Assembly (NCBI GenBank): GCA_964492495.1
Contig: CAZBKJ010000003.1
Span: 1 to 54,422 of the forward strand
DNA from: CAZBKJ01 sp964492495
GTDB taxonomy: Bacteria; Patescibacteriota; Microgenomatia; UBA1400; UBA12028
Length of the DNA stretch: 54,422 nt
Direction: 5' to 3'
The first letter of the stretch is position 1. The number at the start of each line of letters is the position of its first letter. A model generated the notes under the pieces. The model made no database searches, was not told the origin of the DNA, and was given only the letters and a program-made list of their open reading frames with translations. A program made the translations under genes and the position numbers. Shown here piece by piece: positions 8,555 to 17,625 of the stretch.

Positions 8555-9799
8555 ATGGAACGAATGAAGTATTTTCTGTATTATTTTGCCTTGATTTTCA
8601 CATCTGTATCACTGTTCTTTTGGAGTTTTACACAGACAGATAAAAATCTCTATTTCTTTTCCCATCCGTTGTTTGTGCAGTTTCAAGAGCGTATGTGGAT
8701 GGTTTCGAGGTCAACGAACTCGTGGGTCTATATACTTCTTATTCTTTTGTCTTTTGCTTTGTACGTGTTCTATCTTCGCGAGAAGAATGCCTCTTCGGAA
8801 AACAAGCAGTTACGCATCGCAGTGTTTGCCTGCTGTGCCGCTCTGTTACTTTTTTCAAACAACGCTCTTTCCCATGATTTGTTTAACTATATGTTTAATG
8901 CCAAAGCGGTTCTTGTGTATGGACAAGATCCACATGTACGCAGCGCACTTGAAATAGCACCTTCGGATGAATGGGTTCGTTTTATGCATAATGTCCATAC
9001 GACTGCTCCATACGGGTATGTGTGGACGTACCTTTCTCTTGTTCCAAGTATGCTAGGCTTTGACAAATTTATTACCACATTTCTTGCATTTAAGCTCAGC
9101 ATGGTACTTGGTTTTTTTGTTTTACTTTGGCTTCAGTTTCAGGTGTATCTCCAACAAAAAAAGAATGGAATCAAAAAAAATGTGGTATTTTCCCTCATTC
9201 CTTTTGCACTCAATCCCTTGGTCGTCATTGAAACATGTATGAATGGTCACAACGACGTGTGGATGATGGTCTTTGCTTTCGGATCTTTTTGGCTTTTGTT
9301 TCAATCAAGAAAACTCTTTTCTTTTCAGAGCATCATTTCGCTAGTCTTGCTTTTTATCTCTATTCAAATAAAAGAAGCCACACTTGTCCTTGTTCCAATT
9401 TGGGGACTCCTACTGTTTTGGAAGCTTGAGAAAAAAACTGTACTCCATCCACTTCTAAAAAAGTGTCTTCGCTTTTTTGGTGAAAACTGGGCAGAACTAT
9501 CTGCATTGGCATTGCTTCTTCCACTTGTAACTGAGAGGTCTCAGCAGTTTAATCCTTGGTATCTGATATGGTCGCTGACATTTCTTCCGTTTCTCTCATC
9601 CAAGATGTTGCGATACTTTCTCTTGACCTTGTCATTTACAAGTTGCCTGCGATATCTTCCTTTTTTGCTCGAAGGTGGGTATAGCGATACAATACAACTT
9701 CAAATGAGACTCATTACCTGGTCAGCGGTTCCGATATTTTTTCTTCTCTATTTTGGTATACAGTTTAGAAGTAGTAGAAAAACAAAAAATGCGACGTAA
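8555..9799 (+). CDS. Polytopic membrane protein, probable GT-C mannosyltransferase-like
   Basis: 414 residues with about ten hydrophobic helices. After the third helix comes NNALSHDLFNYMFNAKAV followed by YGQDPH, a loop with Asp and Asn that recalls the polyprenyl-phosphate-mannose-dependent alpha-mannosyltransferases (MptA/MptB-like and DUF2029-like). ETCMNGHNDVWMM and SIQIKEATLVL are further typical patches of that group. The next gene starts inside its 3' end (11-base overlap), so the two are translationally linked. Assigned by motif resemblance; a GT-C fold is likely, the sugar is unknown. Confidence 0.6.
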   Translation: MERMKYFLYYFALIFTSVSLFFWSFTQTDKNLYFFSHPLFVQFQERMWMVSRSTNSWVYILLILLSFALYVFYLREKNASSENKQLRIAVFACCAALLLFSNNALSHDLFNYMFNAKAVLVYGQDPHVRSALEIAPSDEWVRFMHNVHTTAPYGYVWTYLSLVPSMLGFDKFITTFLAFKLSMVLGFFVLLWLQFQVYLQQKKNGIKKNVVFSLIPFALNPLVVIETCMNGHNDVWMMVFAFGSFWLLFQSRKLFSFQSIISLVLLFISIQIKEATLVLVPIWGLLLFWKLEKKTVLHPLLKKCLRFFGENWAELSALALLLPLVTERSQQFNPWYLIWSLTFLPFLSSKMLRYFLLTLSFTSCLRYLPFLLEGGYSDTIQLQMRLITWSAVPIFFLLYFGIQFRSSRKTKNAT

Positions 9800-11342
9800 A
9801 CTAGCACAGCTACCAAACTGGATCTGGCTGAGTCTACTGTATTGTGTAACTCATGTTCCATTCTTAACACTCTTACCGGTGTTTGCGGATGAAGCGATCT
9901 ATATTCGTTGGGCACAACTGATCATTGATGATGCTTCTCGATATGCGTTTTTTTCACTTGCTGATGGCAAACCTCCTCTTTTCATCTGGATTTTATCGCT
10001 TACTCTTCGTCTTTTTTCTGATCCGCTCTGGATTGCTCGACTGACTTCTGTAGCTATTGGTCTTGCGACTGTATTTGCAGTAGGCAAGCTTGCGACGATC
10101 CTTTCTGGACGAAAAAGCGTTGTCCTTTTCTCCCAGTTATTTACGATATTTCTCCCATTTTGGTGGTTTTACCATCGAATGGCACTGATGGATGGTTTAC
10201 TCACGCTGTGTATAACACTAGCTATCTACTTTTCACTCAAAATTGCTCGCGCCTGCCAGAGAGAGCGAAAAATTGCATACGATACAATCCCTGATATTTT
10301 ATTGTTGGCTGTAAGTTTTGGAGGAGCTCTCCTTACAAAAACACCTGCAATGTTTGCAGTGCCTGTGATTGCGAGTACGTCATTTTTTGCACTGATTCGG
10401 GTTCAAAAGAATACCAAGTCAACAATACAAAAGCTGTATGAGTCTGTACTCTTCATTGGAATTGGGGGTCTTTTGGGTGGAGTGCTTTTCCTTCTGCTAC
10501 GAATCTCTCCTTTTTTTGGTGCATTATTTTCAAGAAGTAGCGAGTACCGATTTACTATCCAAGAACTTTTGGGTGGAGAATGGAAGTATGTATTGTTCTC
10601 AAGCCTTCCAAGAGAGATTGTATGGACAAGTGCGTATCTCACTGTCGGGGCAATACTTCTCTCACTTTTTGGTTTGTACGAAAGAAGGACTCGAAAAACA
10701 GTCGCATTTTTATTGGGCTCTGCATTTATTTTTGCAATTCCACTGATTGCATTTGGACGGGTACTCTATCCACGGTATTTTCTGCCAATCGCGCCTTTTG
10801 TCACGATTGCTGCCGCTATCGGACTTGAAAGTTTGCTTTCAAAAGCCAAAGGAAAGTTCATTGGCTGGTTCCTTTTGCTCTTCTGTGGAATTCAAAGTAT
10901 GTTGTTTATCATTCCTGGTGTGAGTGATGTCGGAAAAATTCCTTTTGTGGCGATTGACCGAACTCAATATATTGAGGAATGGTCAGCCGGTTTTGGAAAT
11001 AGAGAAGTGTACGACTTTATTGTCAAAAGACACGGTGAACTTCGTGGAGAGAAGCGAATTATTGTCCTAACTGAAGGCTCATTTGGAACACTTCCAGATG
11101 GTCTATTTATGTATTTCTACGGCCCGCAAGCACTTGAAGGTGTGGAAATCCATGGTATTGGTGTTGCGCCAAACACACTCCCACAAAAGTACCTAGAGCA
11201 ACAACAAACTGCAGAACTGTACTACGCTGTGAATAGTCACCGTTTCGCTCTCATAGAAACTCAAAACCTTGAAAAAATTCTCGAGATACCACGTCCAGGA
11301 AATGCGCCATCACTTGTATTGTACCGGGTACGAAGCCTGTGA
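9789..11342 (+). CDS. GT39 family (PMT/ArnT-like) glycosyltransferase
   Basis: 517 residues. The first extracytoplasmic loop holds FADEAIYIRWAQ with the classic Asp34-Glu35 pair of PMT/ArnT enzymes, and PPLFIWILSLTLRLF is the next conserved patch. About eleven hydrophobic helices are followed by a soluble C-terminal region of about 150 residues. Start ATG 9789 is chosen because it precedes the first helix by few residues; an upstream in-frame start would overlap the previous gene deeply. It ends in a GTGA overlap with the next gene. Expected to use a polyprenyl-phosphate sugar outside the membrane. Confidence 0.8.
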   Translation: MRRKLAQLPNWIWLSLLYCVTHVPFLTLLPVFADEAIYIRWAQLIIDDASRYAFFSLADGKPPLFIWILSLTLRLFSDPLWIARLTSVAIGLATVFAVGKLATILSGRKSVVLFSQLFTIFLPFWWFYHRMALMDGLLTLCITLAIYFSLKIARACQRERKIAYDTIPDILLLAVSFGGALLTKTPAMFAVPVIASTSFFALIRVQKNTKSTIQKLYESVLFIGIGGLLGGVLFLLLRISPFFGALFSRSSEYRFTIQELLGGEWKYVLFSSLPREIVWTSAYLTVGAILLSLFGLYERRTRKTVAFLLGSAFIFAIPLIAFGRVLYPRYFLPIAPFVTIAAAIGLESLLSKAKGKFIGWFLLLFCGIQSMLFIIPGVSDVGKIPFVAIDRTQYIEEWSAGFGNREVYDFIVKRHGELRGEKRIIVLTEGSFGTLPDGLFMYFYGPQALEGVEIHGIGVAPNTLPQKYLEQQQTAELYYAVNSHRFALIETQNLEKILEIPRPGNAPSLVLYRVRSL

Positions 11343-13042
11343 ACTTCTTACGACACCTCACCAGTCGTCTGTCTCTCCCAGTTTTTTTTGGGGTGTTATG
11401 TATAGTTTTTACGAGTTTTTCTATATTTCGTTCTGATTTTTTTCGACCTCATGACTTTACCCATGCGGCACGAATTGTTGAGATGAATAGATCGCTTCGT
11501 AGTGGTGAGTTTCCAGTCAGGTGGTCAGAAAACTTTGGTTTCGGATTTGGCATGCCATTGTTTAATTTTTATGCTCCTTTACCGTACTATGTTGCTCAAA
11601 TTCCGTATGTATTTACACAAAATGCAATCTACTCTATCAAATTTTTGTATCTACTCAACGCAGTATTGGCTTTTGCAGGAGTGTATGTATGCACAAAAGA
11701 GTTGATGCAAAAGGAAACTCACGATCTATCGACGTACGCAGGGATTATTGCTGCGACTGCTTTTTCATTTTCCTCGTACCGTGGTGTTGATTTATTTGTA
11801 CGAGGGGCAGTAGGTGAAGCGATGGCAATGGTACTTCTTCCTTTTGCGTTGTATGGAATTATCATCACTCAGAAGAATTACAAAATTGGAGTTAGTGTTA
11901 CCTCGCTTTCACTAGCTGCGATTCTTCTTTCTCACAATTTGACGGGGATGATCGCGCTCGTTATTTGCTTCGTTTTTGGAGTATTTTACTATCACAGCAA
12001 AAAGAATTTTTTGACATTCTTTGTAAGTATTCTGCTCGCAGTTGGACTTTCCAGCTTTTATATCCTGCCTGCTTTTTTTGAAAAGGACTTCACACGAATT
12101 GAAGAAACAATAACTGTTGGCTATTTTGACTATCACAATCACTTCGTAGCACTTCGCCAACTACTCTTTGGTACATGGGGGTATGGTGGATCACAACCAG
12201 GGCTTGAAGACGGAATCAGCTTTGCTCTGGGATGGATTCCATTGGGTCTTTTCGCTATTGGATTCTGTCGCTTTGTGTATACCACAAAGAAAATTTCTGT
12301 TTCCACCGTCAAGTATCTTCTTCTTGTCGCACTCTTTACTGGAAGTGTATTCATGACAACCAATAAATCTGTGTTGGTGTGGGAGAGAATCTCACTGCTT
12401 ACGTTTATGCAGTTTCCATGGCGATTTTTTACCTTCGCACATGTATTCTTGGCCATCCTATCAGGTTACGCTATTCTCCTCCTTTCAAACTACAAAAAAC
12501 TGCAAGTGATTAGTGTATGTTTGGTGTTTGTTGCTTTTGCTGTACTTCAGGCTCGATTTTTTTTACCAGAGAAATTTATTACAAACACTGATGAGTTTTA
12601 TCGAACTGACCCAGACTATATACAAAGAGAGTTAAGTAAGACACTCAATGACTATCTTCCAAAAGGAATTGAGACCAGAGGGTTTCCAGAACCATATCCT
12701 CGCCTCACAGGCAATTCTGAAACGCAGATCGAAGTAATAAAAAACACTCCAACACGTATCGAAGCAGTCGCATCCTGCCAAAAACCTTGTGGGATTACTG
12801 TAGGGATATTTACATTTCCTGGATGGAGGGTTTGGATAAACGGAGAAGAGAAGACATTACTTGTAAATCCAACATTTCCTGTGTATCAACTACCTCTCCC
12901 TTCAGGTTTTTCCTCGATTCGGATACAATTGACTGATACTCCGATTCGAAAGTTTGCAAATGTCGTAAGTATTGTTTCAGTATTTGTTCTCTTGGGGATT
13001 GGTATGAAAGATTTTCGATGGAAAAAACTATGGAAGAAGTAA
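11339..13042 (+). CDS. Large membrane protein, 6-PTPS-related/YfhO-like
   Basis: 567 residues starting at GTG in a 4-base GTGA overlap with the preceding stop. After the first helix comes RPHDFTHAARIVEMNRSL, then GEFPVRWSENFGFGFG and PLFNFYAPLPYY, which closely follow the block of the 6-pyruvoyl-tetrahydropterin-synthase-related membrane domain (a misnamed family of GT-C-like proteins). About ten helices follow, then a beta-rich C-terminal domain (about 420-540) of the sort seen in YfhO-like proteins, then a final helix. Probable role in surface glycan decoration. A tetrahydropterin function is not implied. Confidence 0.65.
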   Translation: MNFLRHLTSRLSLPVFFGVLCIVFTSFSIFRSDFFRPHDFTHAARIVEMNRSLRSGEFPVRWSENFGFGFGMPLFNFYAPLPYYVAQIPYVFTQNAIYSIKFLYLLNAVLAFAGVYVCTKELMQKETHDLSTYAGIIAATAFSFSSYRGVDLFVRGAVGEAMAMVLLPFALYGIIITQKNYKIGVSVTSLSLAAILLSHNLTGMIALVICFVFGVFYYHSKKNFLTFFVSILLAVGLSSFYILPAFFEKDFTRIEETITVGYFDYHNHFVALRQLLFGTWGYGGSQPGLEDGISFALGWIPLGLFAIGFCRFVYTTKKISVSTVKYLLLVALFTGSVFMTTNKSVLVWERISLLTFMQFPWRFFTFAHVFLAILSGYAILLLSNYKKLQVISVCLVFVAFAVLQARFFLPEKFITNTDEFYRTDPDYIQRELSKTLNDYLPKGIETRGFPEPYPRLTGNSETQIEVIKNTPTRIEAVASCQKPCGITVGIFTFPGWRVWINGEEKTLLVNPTFPVYQLPLPSGFSSIRIQLTDTPIRKFANVVSIVSVFVLLGIGMKDFRWKKLWKK

Positions 13043-14547
13043 ATTCACAAAAAGATTTCGATGTGTCAGCTGATGGCTCTGGTGCAAAACTGCAAGGTCA
13101 GGAAGGCATGGATATCGAAACGGTAAAAAAGCGCTCACTTATCGGTGTTGTTTCTTTTTTCTCTCGAACTATTCTCCTTACAGGAGTTACGCTGGTTGCT
13201 CAGCTACTCCTAGCGGCTAAACTTTCCCCTGAAGATTTCGGTATCTATGGAATTGTGGTTACGATTACAAACTTTTTTACTATTATTTCTGATATTGGAT
13301 TGGCTGCATCACTTATTCAAAAGAAGACCGCTCCAACAGTAACGGAGCTTCGCACGACATTTACCGTGCAACAGACACTCTCATGGTTTATTTTTGTGTT
13401 GATTGCAGCAACAAGTAGTCTGCTGCATTCCTACGGAAAACTCGATACCCAAGGTGTGTATCTAGCACTGGCTTTTGGGTTATCATTTCCGATCGTATCC
13501 TTAAAAACCATTTCAAGTATTTTACTTGAACGAGAGTTGGCATTTGGCAAGCTTGTTATACCTGCGATCATTGAAACAATTGTGTTTAATATCATCGCGG
13601 TTACTTTAGCGTTCAATGGCTATGGGGTGATGAGCTTTACGATCGCTGTTCTGGTAAAAGCGATTGTAGGTGTATTGGTTATGTTTTGTATTAAGCGCTG
13701 GGAGATGGGAATCGCTCTCTCACTCTCGTCACTCAAAGAGTTGTTGAAAGTAGGAGGGGCTTTTCAGTTAAATGACATGCTCGCGAAAGCGAAAGACGAC
13801 GTGTTCTACATCACTGTGGCAATTCTTATTCCGGCTCGCGAATATGGATATGTTACCTGGGCAAAACAATGGTCAAGACTTCCGTATAGTCTCACTGTTG
13901 ATAATGTAACTGCACTGACGTTTCCAGCCTTTTCTCGTCTGCAACACGATAAAAATTTACTTCGACGAGCGATCGAAAAGAGTTTATTTTTTATTACATT
14001 ACTTGCGTTCCCACTCTTTGCAGGAATATCCGTGATGATTTTTCCAATTTTGGTTCTAGTTCCTGAATATGAGAAATGGCGACCGGCGATTTTGTCACTT
14101 ATTCTTTTTTGTATTAGTCTTGCATTCGCCGCGTTCTCAACTCCACTGATAAACACACTCAATGCGATTGGAAAGATTAGTGAATCTTTGCGAATGATGA
14201 TTTTTTGGACGATTTCTCAGTGGATGCTGTTTCCATTCTTTTTTCGTTGGTTTGGGTATGAATCGGTCGCAATTATCGGCGTAGTGCTTGCCCTCACGTC
14301 ACTTTTTGTGGTGTTGCTTGTTAAAAAGTATGTTGAGTTTTCTTTCCTTGAGAATATCTGGAGGCAAGTATTTGCCACACTCGTTATGGCAGTGACATTG
14401 TTTAGTACACAAGCGATTTGGCAGATTTCTTTCATGCACTTTTTTATTGGAGTGTTGGTCGGTGTATGCGTGTACACTGCAATGATCCTGCTTTTAGGAT
14501 ATAGTACAGTCAAACGAGAAGTGTTTTCGTTGCTTAAAAAACAGTAG
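13018..14547 (+). CDS. Oligosaccharide flippase (Wzx/MOP superfamily)
   Basis: 509 residues. A soluble N-terminal tail of about 35 residues is followed by some fourteen hydrophobic segments. The first helices (RSLIGVVSFFSRTILLTG, KLSPEDFGIYGIVVTITNF, DIGLAASLIQKK) match the WzxC-like polysaccharide flippases, which move undecaprenyl-linked glycan units to the outer face. It overlaps the upstream gene by 25 bases; ATG 13030 is an alternative start four codons in. It lies between GT-C enzymes and a run of GT2 enzymes, so it plausibly exports the lipid-linked glycan these GT2s build. Confidence 0.88.
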   Translation: MEKTMEEVNSQKDFDVSADGSGAKLQGQEGMDIETVKKRSLIGVVSFFSRTILLTGVTLVAQLLLAAKLSPEDFGIYGIVVTITNFFTIISDIGLAASLIQKKTAPTVTELRTTFTVQQTLSWFIFVLIAATSSLLHSYGKLDTQGVYLALAFGLSFPIVSLKTISSILLERELAFGKLVIPAIIETIVFNIIAVTLAFNGYGVMSFTIAVLVKAIVGVLVMFCIKRWEMGIALSLSSLKELLKVGGAFQLNDMLAKAKDDVFYITVAILIPAREYGYVTWAKQWSRLPYSLTVDNVTALTFPAFSRLQHDKNLLRRAIEKSLFFITLLAFPLFAGISVMIFPILVLVPEYEKWRPAILSLILFCISLAFAAFSTPLINTLNAIGKISESLRMMIFWTISQWMLFPFFFRWFGYESVAIIGVVLALTSLFVVLLVKKYVEFSFLENIWRQVFATLVMAVTLFSTQAIWQISFMHFFIGVLVGVCVYTAMILLLGYSTVKREVFSLLKKQ

Positions 14548-14562
14548 TATTAGTCATATTGT

Positions 14563-15447
14563 ATGCCTACAATTACAGCCTTAGTTCATACCAAAAACTC
14601 AGCAAAAACCTTGGATCTTTGTTTGAGCTCACTTCGTTTCTGCGACGAGGTGTTTGTTATTGATATGGAGAGCAGTGATGAGACCCTTGCGATCGCAAAA
14701 AAACATAAAGAAAAACAAATTCAATTCGCTGATCCAATTCGCAATCACTATATAAAAAAGGTGAAAACAGACTGGACACTGATAGTCGATAGTGATGAAG
14801 AGGTACCTGAAACACTCGCAAAGAAATTTCAGGAACTGATGACTATATCAGGGGTCAACGGTTACAAGGTTCCAAGAGCAAATATTATCTTTGGGAAGTG
14901 GATGGAGCATAGCGGTTTTTGGCCAGATTATATTGTGCGTTTTTTTCGTACTGGTACTTGTAGCTATCCATCGTACGTTCACTCGCAACCGGTTATTGAA
15001 GGAGTTACCGCAGAAATTGAAGCTCTACAAGAGTTTGCACTGATTCATCATCACTACGATAGCGTTGAACAGTATCTTTTACGCCTCAACGTCTACACAA
15101 CACTTGAAACACAAAAAATTGAGGCTCAAGGAATTACTCCTAGTGATGAAAGCTTTCTTCAGACTTTTTTTGCGGAGTTTCATCGTCGATTTTTTGCACA
15201 AGAAGGCTATAAAGATGGAAAGCATGGACTCGTTGTATCCTTGCTTCAAGCAATATACATGTTAGTTGTGCAAATGAAGCTATGGGAGAAAGCAAAACAC
15301 AATACAGAAACGTCCCTAGATAGTATTGAGCTTTCCGTCAATGATGCATGCAGAGCGACTAGTTACTGGGTCGCAAATGAAAAAGTAAAAAAATCGCGAG
15401 GATTGTCTGCCCTCGTACAAAAGGTACGACGTAAACTTGTAACGTAA
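14563..15447 (+). CDS. GT2 glycosyltransferase (WaaE/KdtX-like)
   Basis: 294 residues. It begins TALVHTKNSAKTLDLCLSSL and has FVIDMESSDET for nucleotide binding and IVDSDEEVP as the DxD metal site, followed by PRANIIFGKWMEHSG and YPDYIVRFF-like blocks typical of WaaE-related beta-1,4-glucosyltransferases. Paralogues lie at 16464, 24886 and 40712. Cytoplasmic, expected to add a sugar to a lipid-linked or lipid A-like acceptor. It opens a set of three GT2 genes separated by 3 bases and by a 40-base overlap. Confidence 0.82.
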   Translation: MPTITALVHTKNSAKTLDLCLSSLRFCDEVFVIDMESSDETLAIAKKHKEKQIQFADPIRNHYIKKVKTDWTLIVDSDEEVPETLAKKFQELMTISGVNGYKVPRANIIFGKWMEHSGFWPDYIVRFFRTGTCSYPSYVHSQPVIEGVTAEIEALQEFALIHHHYDSVEQYLLRLNVYTTLETQKIEAQGITPSDESFLQTFFAEFHRRFFAQEGYKDGKHGLVVSLLQAIYMLVVQMKLWEKAKHNTETSLDSIELSVNDACRATSYWVANEKVKKSRGLSALVQKVRRKLVT

Positions 15448-15450
15448 TGT

Positions 15451-16503
15451 ATGTCTACTATTGCGATCATCCTCTTAAACTACAACTCAACACGCTTGAC
15501 AAAAAAATGCGTCCAATCACTTTTATCATTCAAGGATGAAAAAGATTCCTACCAAATAGTCATTTGGGATAACGCATCGAAAAATCCTCCGAAACCTGAA
15601 GAGTTTCCAAAAGCTAAACTAGTTCTTTCAAAAGAAAACTATGGCTTTGCAGAAGGAAATAACAAAGCTGTAGACTGGGTTATCAAAAACTCAAAAATCG
15701 AAAAACAAGAGATAGAGTATCTTTTGTTTTTAAATAACGATACGAGAGTAACAAAAGGTATGGTGCGTCAGCTTGTTGAGACTTTTCAAAGCAATAGAGA
15801 GACAGGCATTGTTGTTCCAAAAATTTATTTTGAAAAAGGAAATGAGTTTCACAAAAAAAGTTATAAGGAACATGAACGTGGAAAGGTGGTGTGGTATGGA
15901 GGTGGTGGGATTGATTGGAAGAACATGATTTTATTTCATAAAGGTGTTGATGAAGTAGATAGAGGGCAGTTTGCTACTGATACATCTATTTCTCTTGCCT
16001 CGCGCCATCAATCACAAACATTCTTGTCACGAATTGAAAGAGTTTTCTTTGAGATAGTTGAGAAAATTGATCTCACATCACCCCTTATACAAAAACCATA
16101 TACAACTGAGTTTGCGACCGGATGTTGTATGCTGACGACTCCCAAAATTTGGAAATCTGTAAAAGGTTTTGATCAACGATATTTTTTGTATTATGAAGAT
16201 GCTGATCTGTCGATGAGAATTTTGCAAAAGAGAAAAGAAATAGTGTTTGAACCCAACGCAGTTCTGTATCACAGTAATGCTGGCTCTTCAGATGGGAGTG
16301 GCTCCTCACTTCATTCCTACTATCAAACGCGAAACAGGATTCGTTTTGGCTTAACCTATGCCTCAAAGAAGACAAAACTTGCACTTCTCAATGAAGCTCG
16401 ACGATTGTTTCTCACTGGCAATCACGCTGTACGCCTTGGTATACTGCATGCACTAGGAGGTCAATGGGGCAATCAACATCACAAACTTCAAAACAAACAA
16501 TAA
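15451..16503 (+). CDS. GT2 glycosyltransferase (rhamnosyltransferase-like)
   Basis: 350 residues. IAIILLNYNSTRLTKKC, VIWDNASKN, NYGFAEGNNKAV and FLNNDTRV are the standard blocks of the rhamnosyltransferase/WbbL type. FATGCCMLTTPKIWKSVKGFD and YYEDADLSMRI form the acceptor-side motif. An insertion of about 60 residues (about 125-190, with YGGGGIDWK) separates the halves. It begins three bases after the preceding stop. The neighbouring gmd/rmd pair makes a GDP-D-rhamnose or GDP-fucose donor plausible, but this is inference. Confidence 0.83.
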   Translation: MSTIAIILLNYNSTRLTKKCVQSLLSFKDEKDSYQIVIWDNASKNPPKPEEFPKAKLVLSKENYGFAEGNNKAVDWVIKNSKIEKQEIEYLLFLNNDTRVTKGMVRQLVETFQSNRETGIVVPKIYFEKGNEFHKKSYKEHERGKVVWYGGGGIDWKNMILFHKGVDEVDRGQFATDTSISLASRHQSQTFLSRIERVFFEIVEKIDLTSPLIQKPYTTEFATGCCMLTTPKIWKSVKGFDQRYFLYYEDADLSMRILQKRKEIVFEPNAVLYHSNAGSSDGSGSSLHSYYQTRNRIRFGLTYASKKTKLALLNEARRLFLTGNHAVRLGILHALGGQWGNQHHKLQNKQ

Positions 16504-17315
16504 GTGCTGTCATCATCACCAAAGATGAAGAAGCCATGATTGCGAATTGTTTGGCTTCACTGCGCTTCACTGATGAAATTATTGTGGTGGATTCCGGCTC
16601 AAGCGACAATACTGTAGGTATCGCAAACAGAGAGGGAACAAAAATTATTCAAGTGACAGGTGGAAGTTTTAAGGATTGGCGAAACGCTGGTATGGATGCA
16701 AGCACCATGGATTGGATTTTGTATATCGATGCTGATGAACGAGTGACACCGAAGCTCGCTGATGAGATCGTGAAATCAATTCAGTTTACTTCAAACGCAG
16801 CATACGCTCTTGCGAGGAATAATATCCACTTTGGGAAATGGATGGAGCATGGAGGATGGGAAGAAGATAAAATAGTTAGACTTTTTAAGCGCTCTCATCT
16901 AAAAAAATGGTCAGGTGATGTTCACGAAAGTGCAAGTGTTGAGGGAGTTGTAGGACTGTTACAAGAACCACTTGCTCATTTAACGCATAGAAATATACGG
17001 GATGGACTCATCAAGTCCTATACGTGGACTGATATCGAAGCAAAGCTACTTCTTGATGCTGGCACAAAGCCAGTGAAGCCATTTACCCTCGTTCGTAAGT
17101 TTTTAATGGAGTTTATCCGAAGGCTCATCATAAAAAAGGGTTACAAAGATGGAATGGAGGGATGGATTGAATCTTTTCAGCAGGCAATCAATCGCTTTTT
17201 TGTGTATGAAAGACTCTGGGAGTTGCAACAGAAACCGTCACTCGATGAGAGGTATCAGGCAATTGAAAAAGAAATTGTACGTTCCTGGAATCAAAAAAAT
17301 AAAAAGGGAAAATAG
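16464..17315 (+). CDS. GT2 glycosyltransferase (WaaE-like)
   Basis: 283 residues, same subfamily as the gene at 14563: SAVIITKDEEAMIANCLASL, VVDSGSSDNT, YIDADERVTP (DxD) and NNIHFGKWMEHGGWEEDKI. It overlaps the upstream gene by 40 bases, so the two are probably translationally coupled. The C-terminal part carries KGYKDGMEGWIESFQQA, also seen in its paralogues (EGYKDGKHGL and HKGFLDGFSG). Cytoplasmic; sugar and acceptor unknown. A 310-base repeat-bearing gap follows. Confidence 0.82.
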   Translation: MGQSTSQTSKQTISAVIITKDEEAMIANCLASLRFTDEIIVVDSGSSDNTVGIANREGTKIIQVTGGSFKDWRNAGMDASTMDWILYIDADERVTPKLADEIVKSIQFTSNAAYALARNNIHFGKWMEHGGWEEDKIVRLFKRSHLKKWSGDVHESASVEGVVGLLQEPLAHLTHRNIRDGLIKSYTWTDIEAKLLLDAGTKPVKPFTLVRKFLMEFIRRLIIKKGYKDGMEGWIESFQQAINRFFVYERLWELQQKPSLDERYQAIEKEIVRSWNQKNKKGK

Positions 17316-17340
17316 GAGACAGAGGACAGAGGCAAGGGAC

Positions 17341-17412
17341 GAGATAGTAGATACGAAAGGGATCCTTCGACTACGGCCAGCTTAGCTAGCCCACGCTCAG
17401 GATGACACACAC
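17341..17412. repeat. Palindromic intergenic element, copy A
   Basis: A 72-base element matching 22704-22775 with about four differences. The outer part (CCTTCGACTAC ... GCTCAGGATGACA) resembles a widespread bacterial intergenic repeat. Inside sits a nested near-palindrome, GGCCAGCT-T-AGCTAGCC, with one arm mismatch. No open frame and no T-tract. Confidence 0.8.
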
Positions 17413-17529
17413 GGGGCGAGGGACGAGGTACAAGGTACAAGGGACGAGAAGATAGCAGGGGCAAGGTACAAGGTTTCAGGGGTCAGGAGATAGCAGTTCA
17501 TTGTTTTTAGAACAATAGCAAGAATGCCT

Positions 17530-17582
17530 GGATCCCCGACGCAGGCTATCACGCTAAGCGTGATGCCTCCTCGAGGATGACA
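17530..17582. repeat. Large imperfect hairpin element
   Basis: The inner stem ATCACGCT-A-AGCGTGAT (17548-17564) is perfect. It extends through AGGC/GCCT with a bulged T, and the outer arms ATCCCCGA and TCGAGGAT pair with one mismatch. The right end, GAGGATGACAG, is like the other elements in this window. Probably a member of the same mobile or recombinogenic repeat family. Confidence 0.75.
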
Positions 17583-17625
17583 GAAGGTTTGACAAAGCAG
17601 AGTAGTTGATTAGAGAAAGTAGACG

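Larger units (their letters stand above)
17316..17625. other. Repeat-rich noncoding gap
   Basis: No gene is seen here. It starts with purine-rich words (GAGACAGAGGACAGAGGCAAGGG), then the hairpin element at 17341, then GGTACAAGGTACAAGGG and GGTTTCAGGGGTCAGG, a small ATTGTT/AACAAT inverted repeat (17500-17516), and the large hairpin at 17530. The words and order are largely shared with the gap at 22582-22941. TTGACA occurs at 17589 but no good -10 follows before the next gene. Confidence 0.75.

Noticed and set aside
17589..17594. Perfect TTGACA 31 bases before the GT4 gene
   Set aside because: No -10-like hexamer at 16-18 bases; not called as a promoter.
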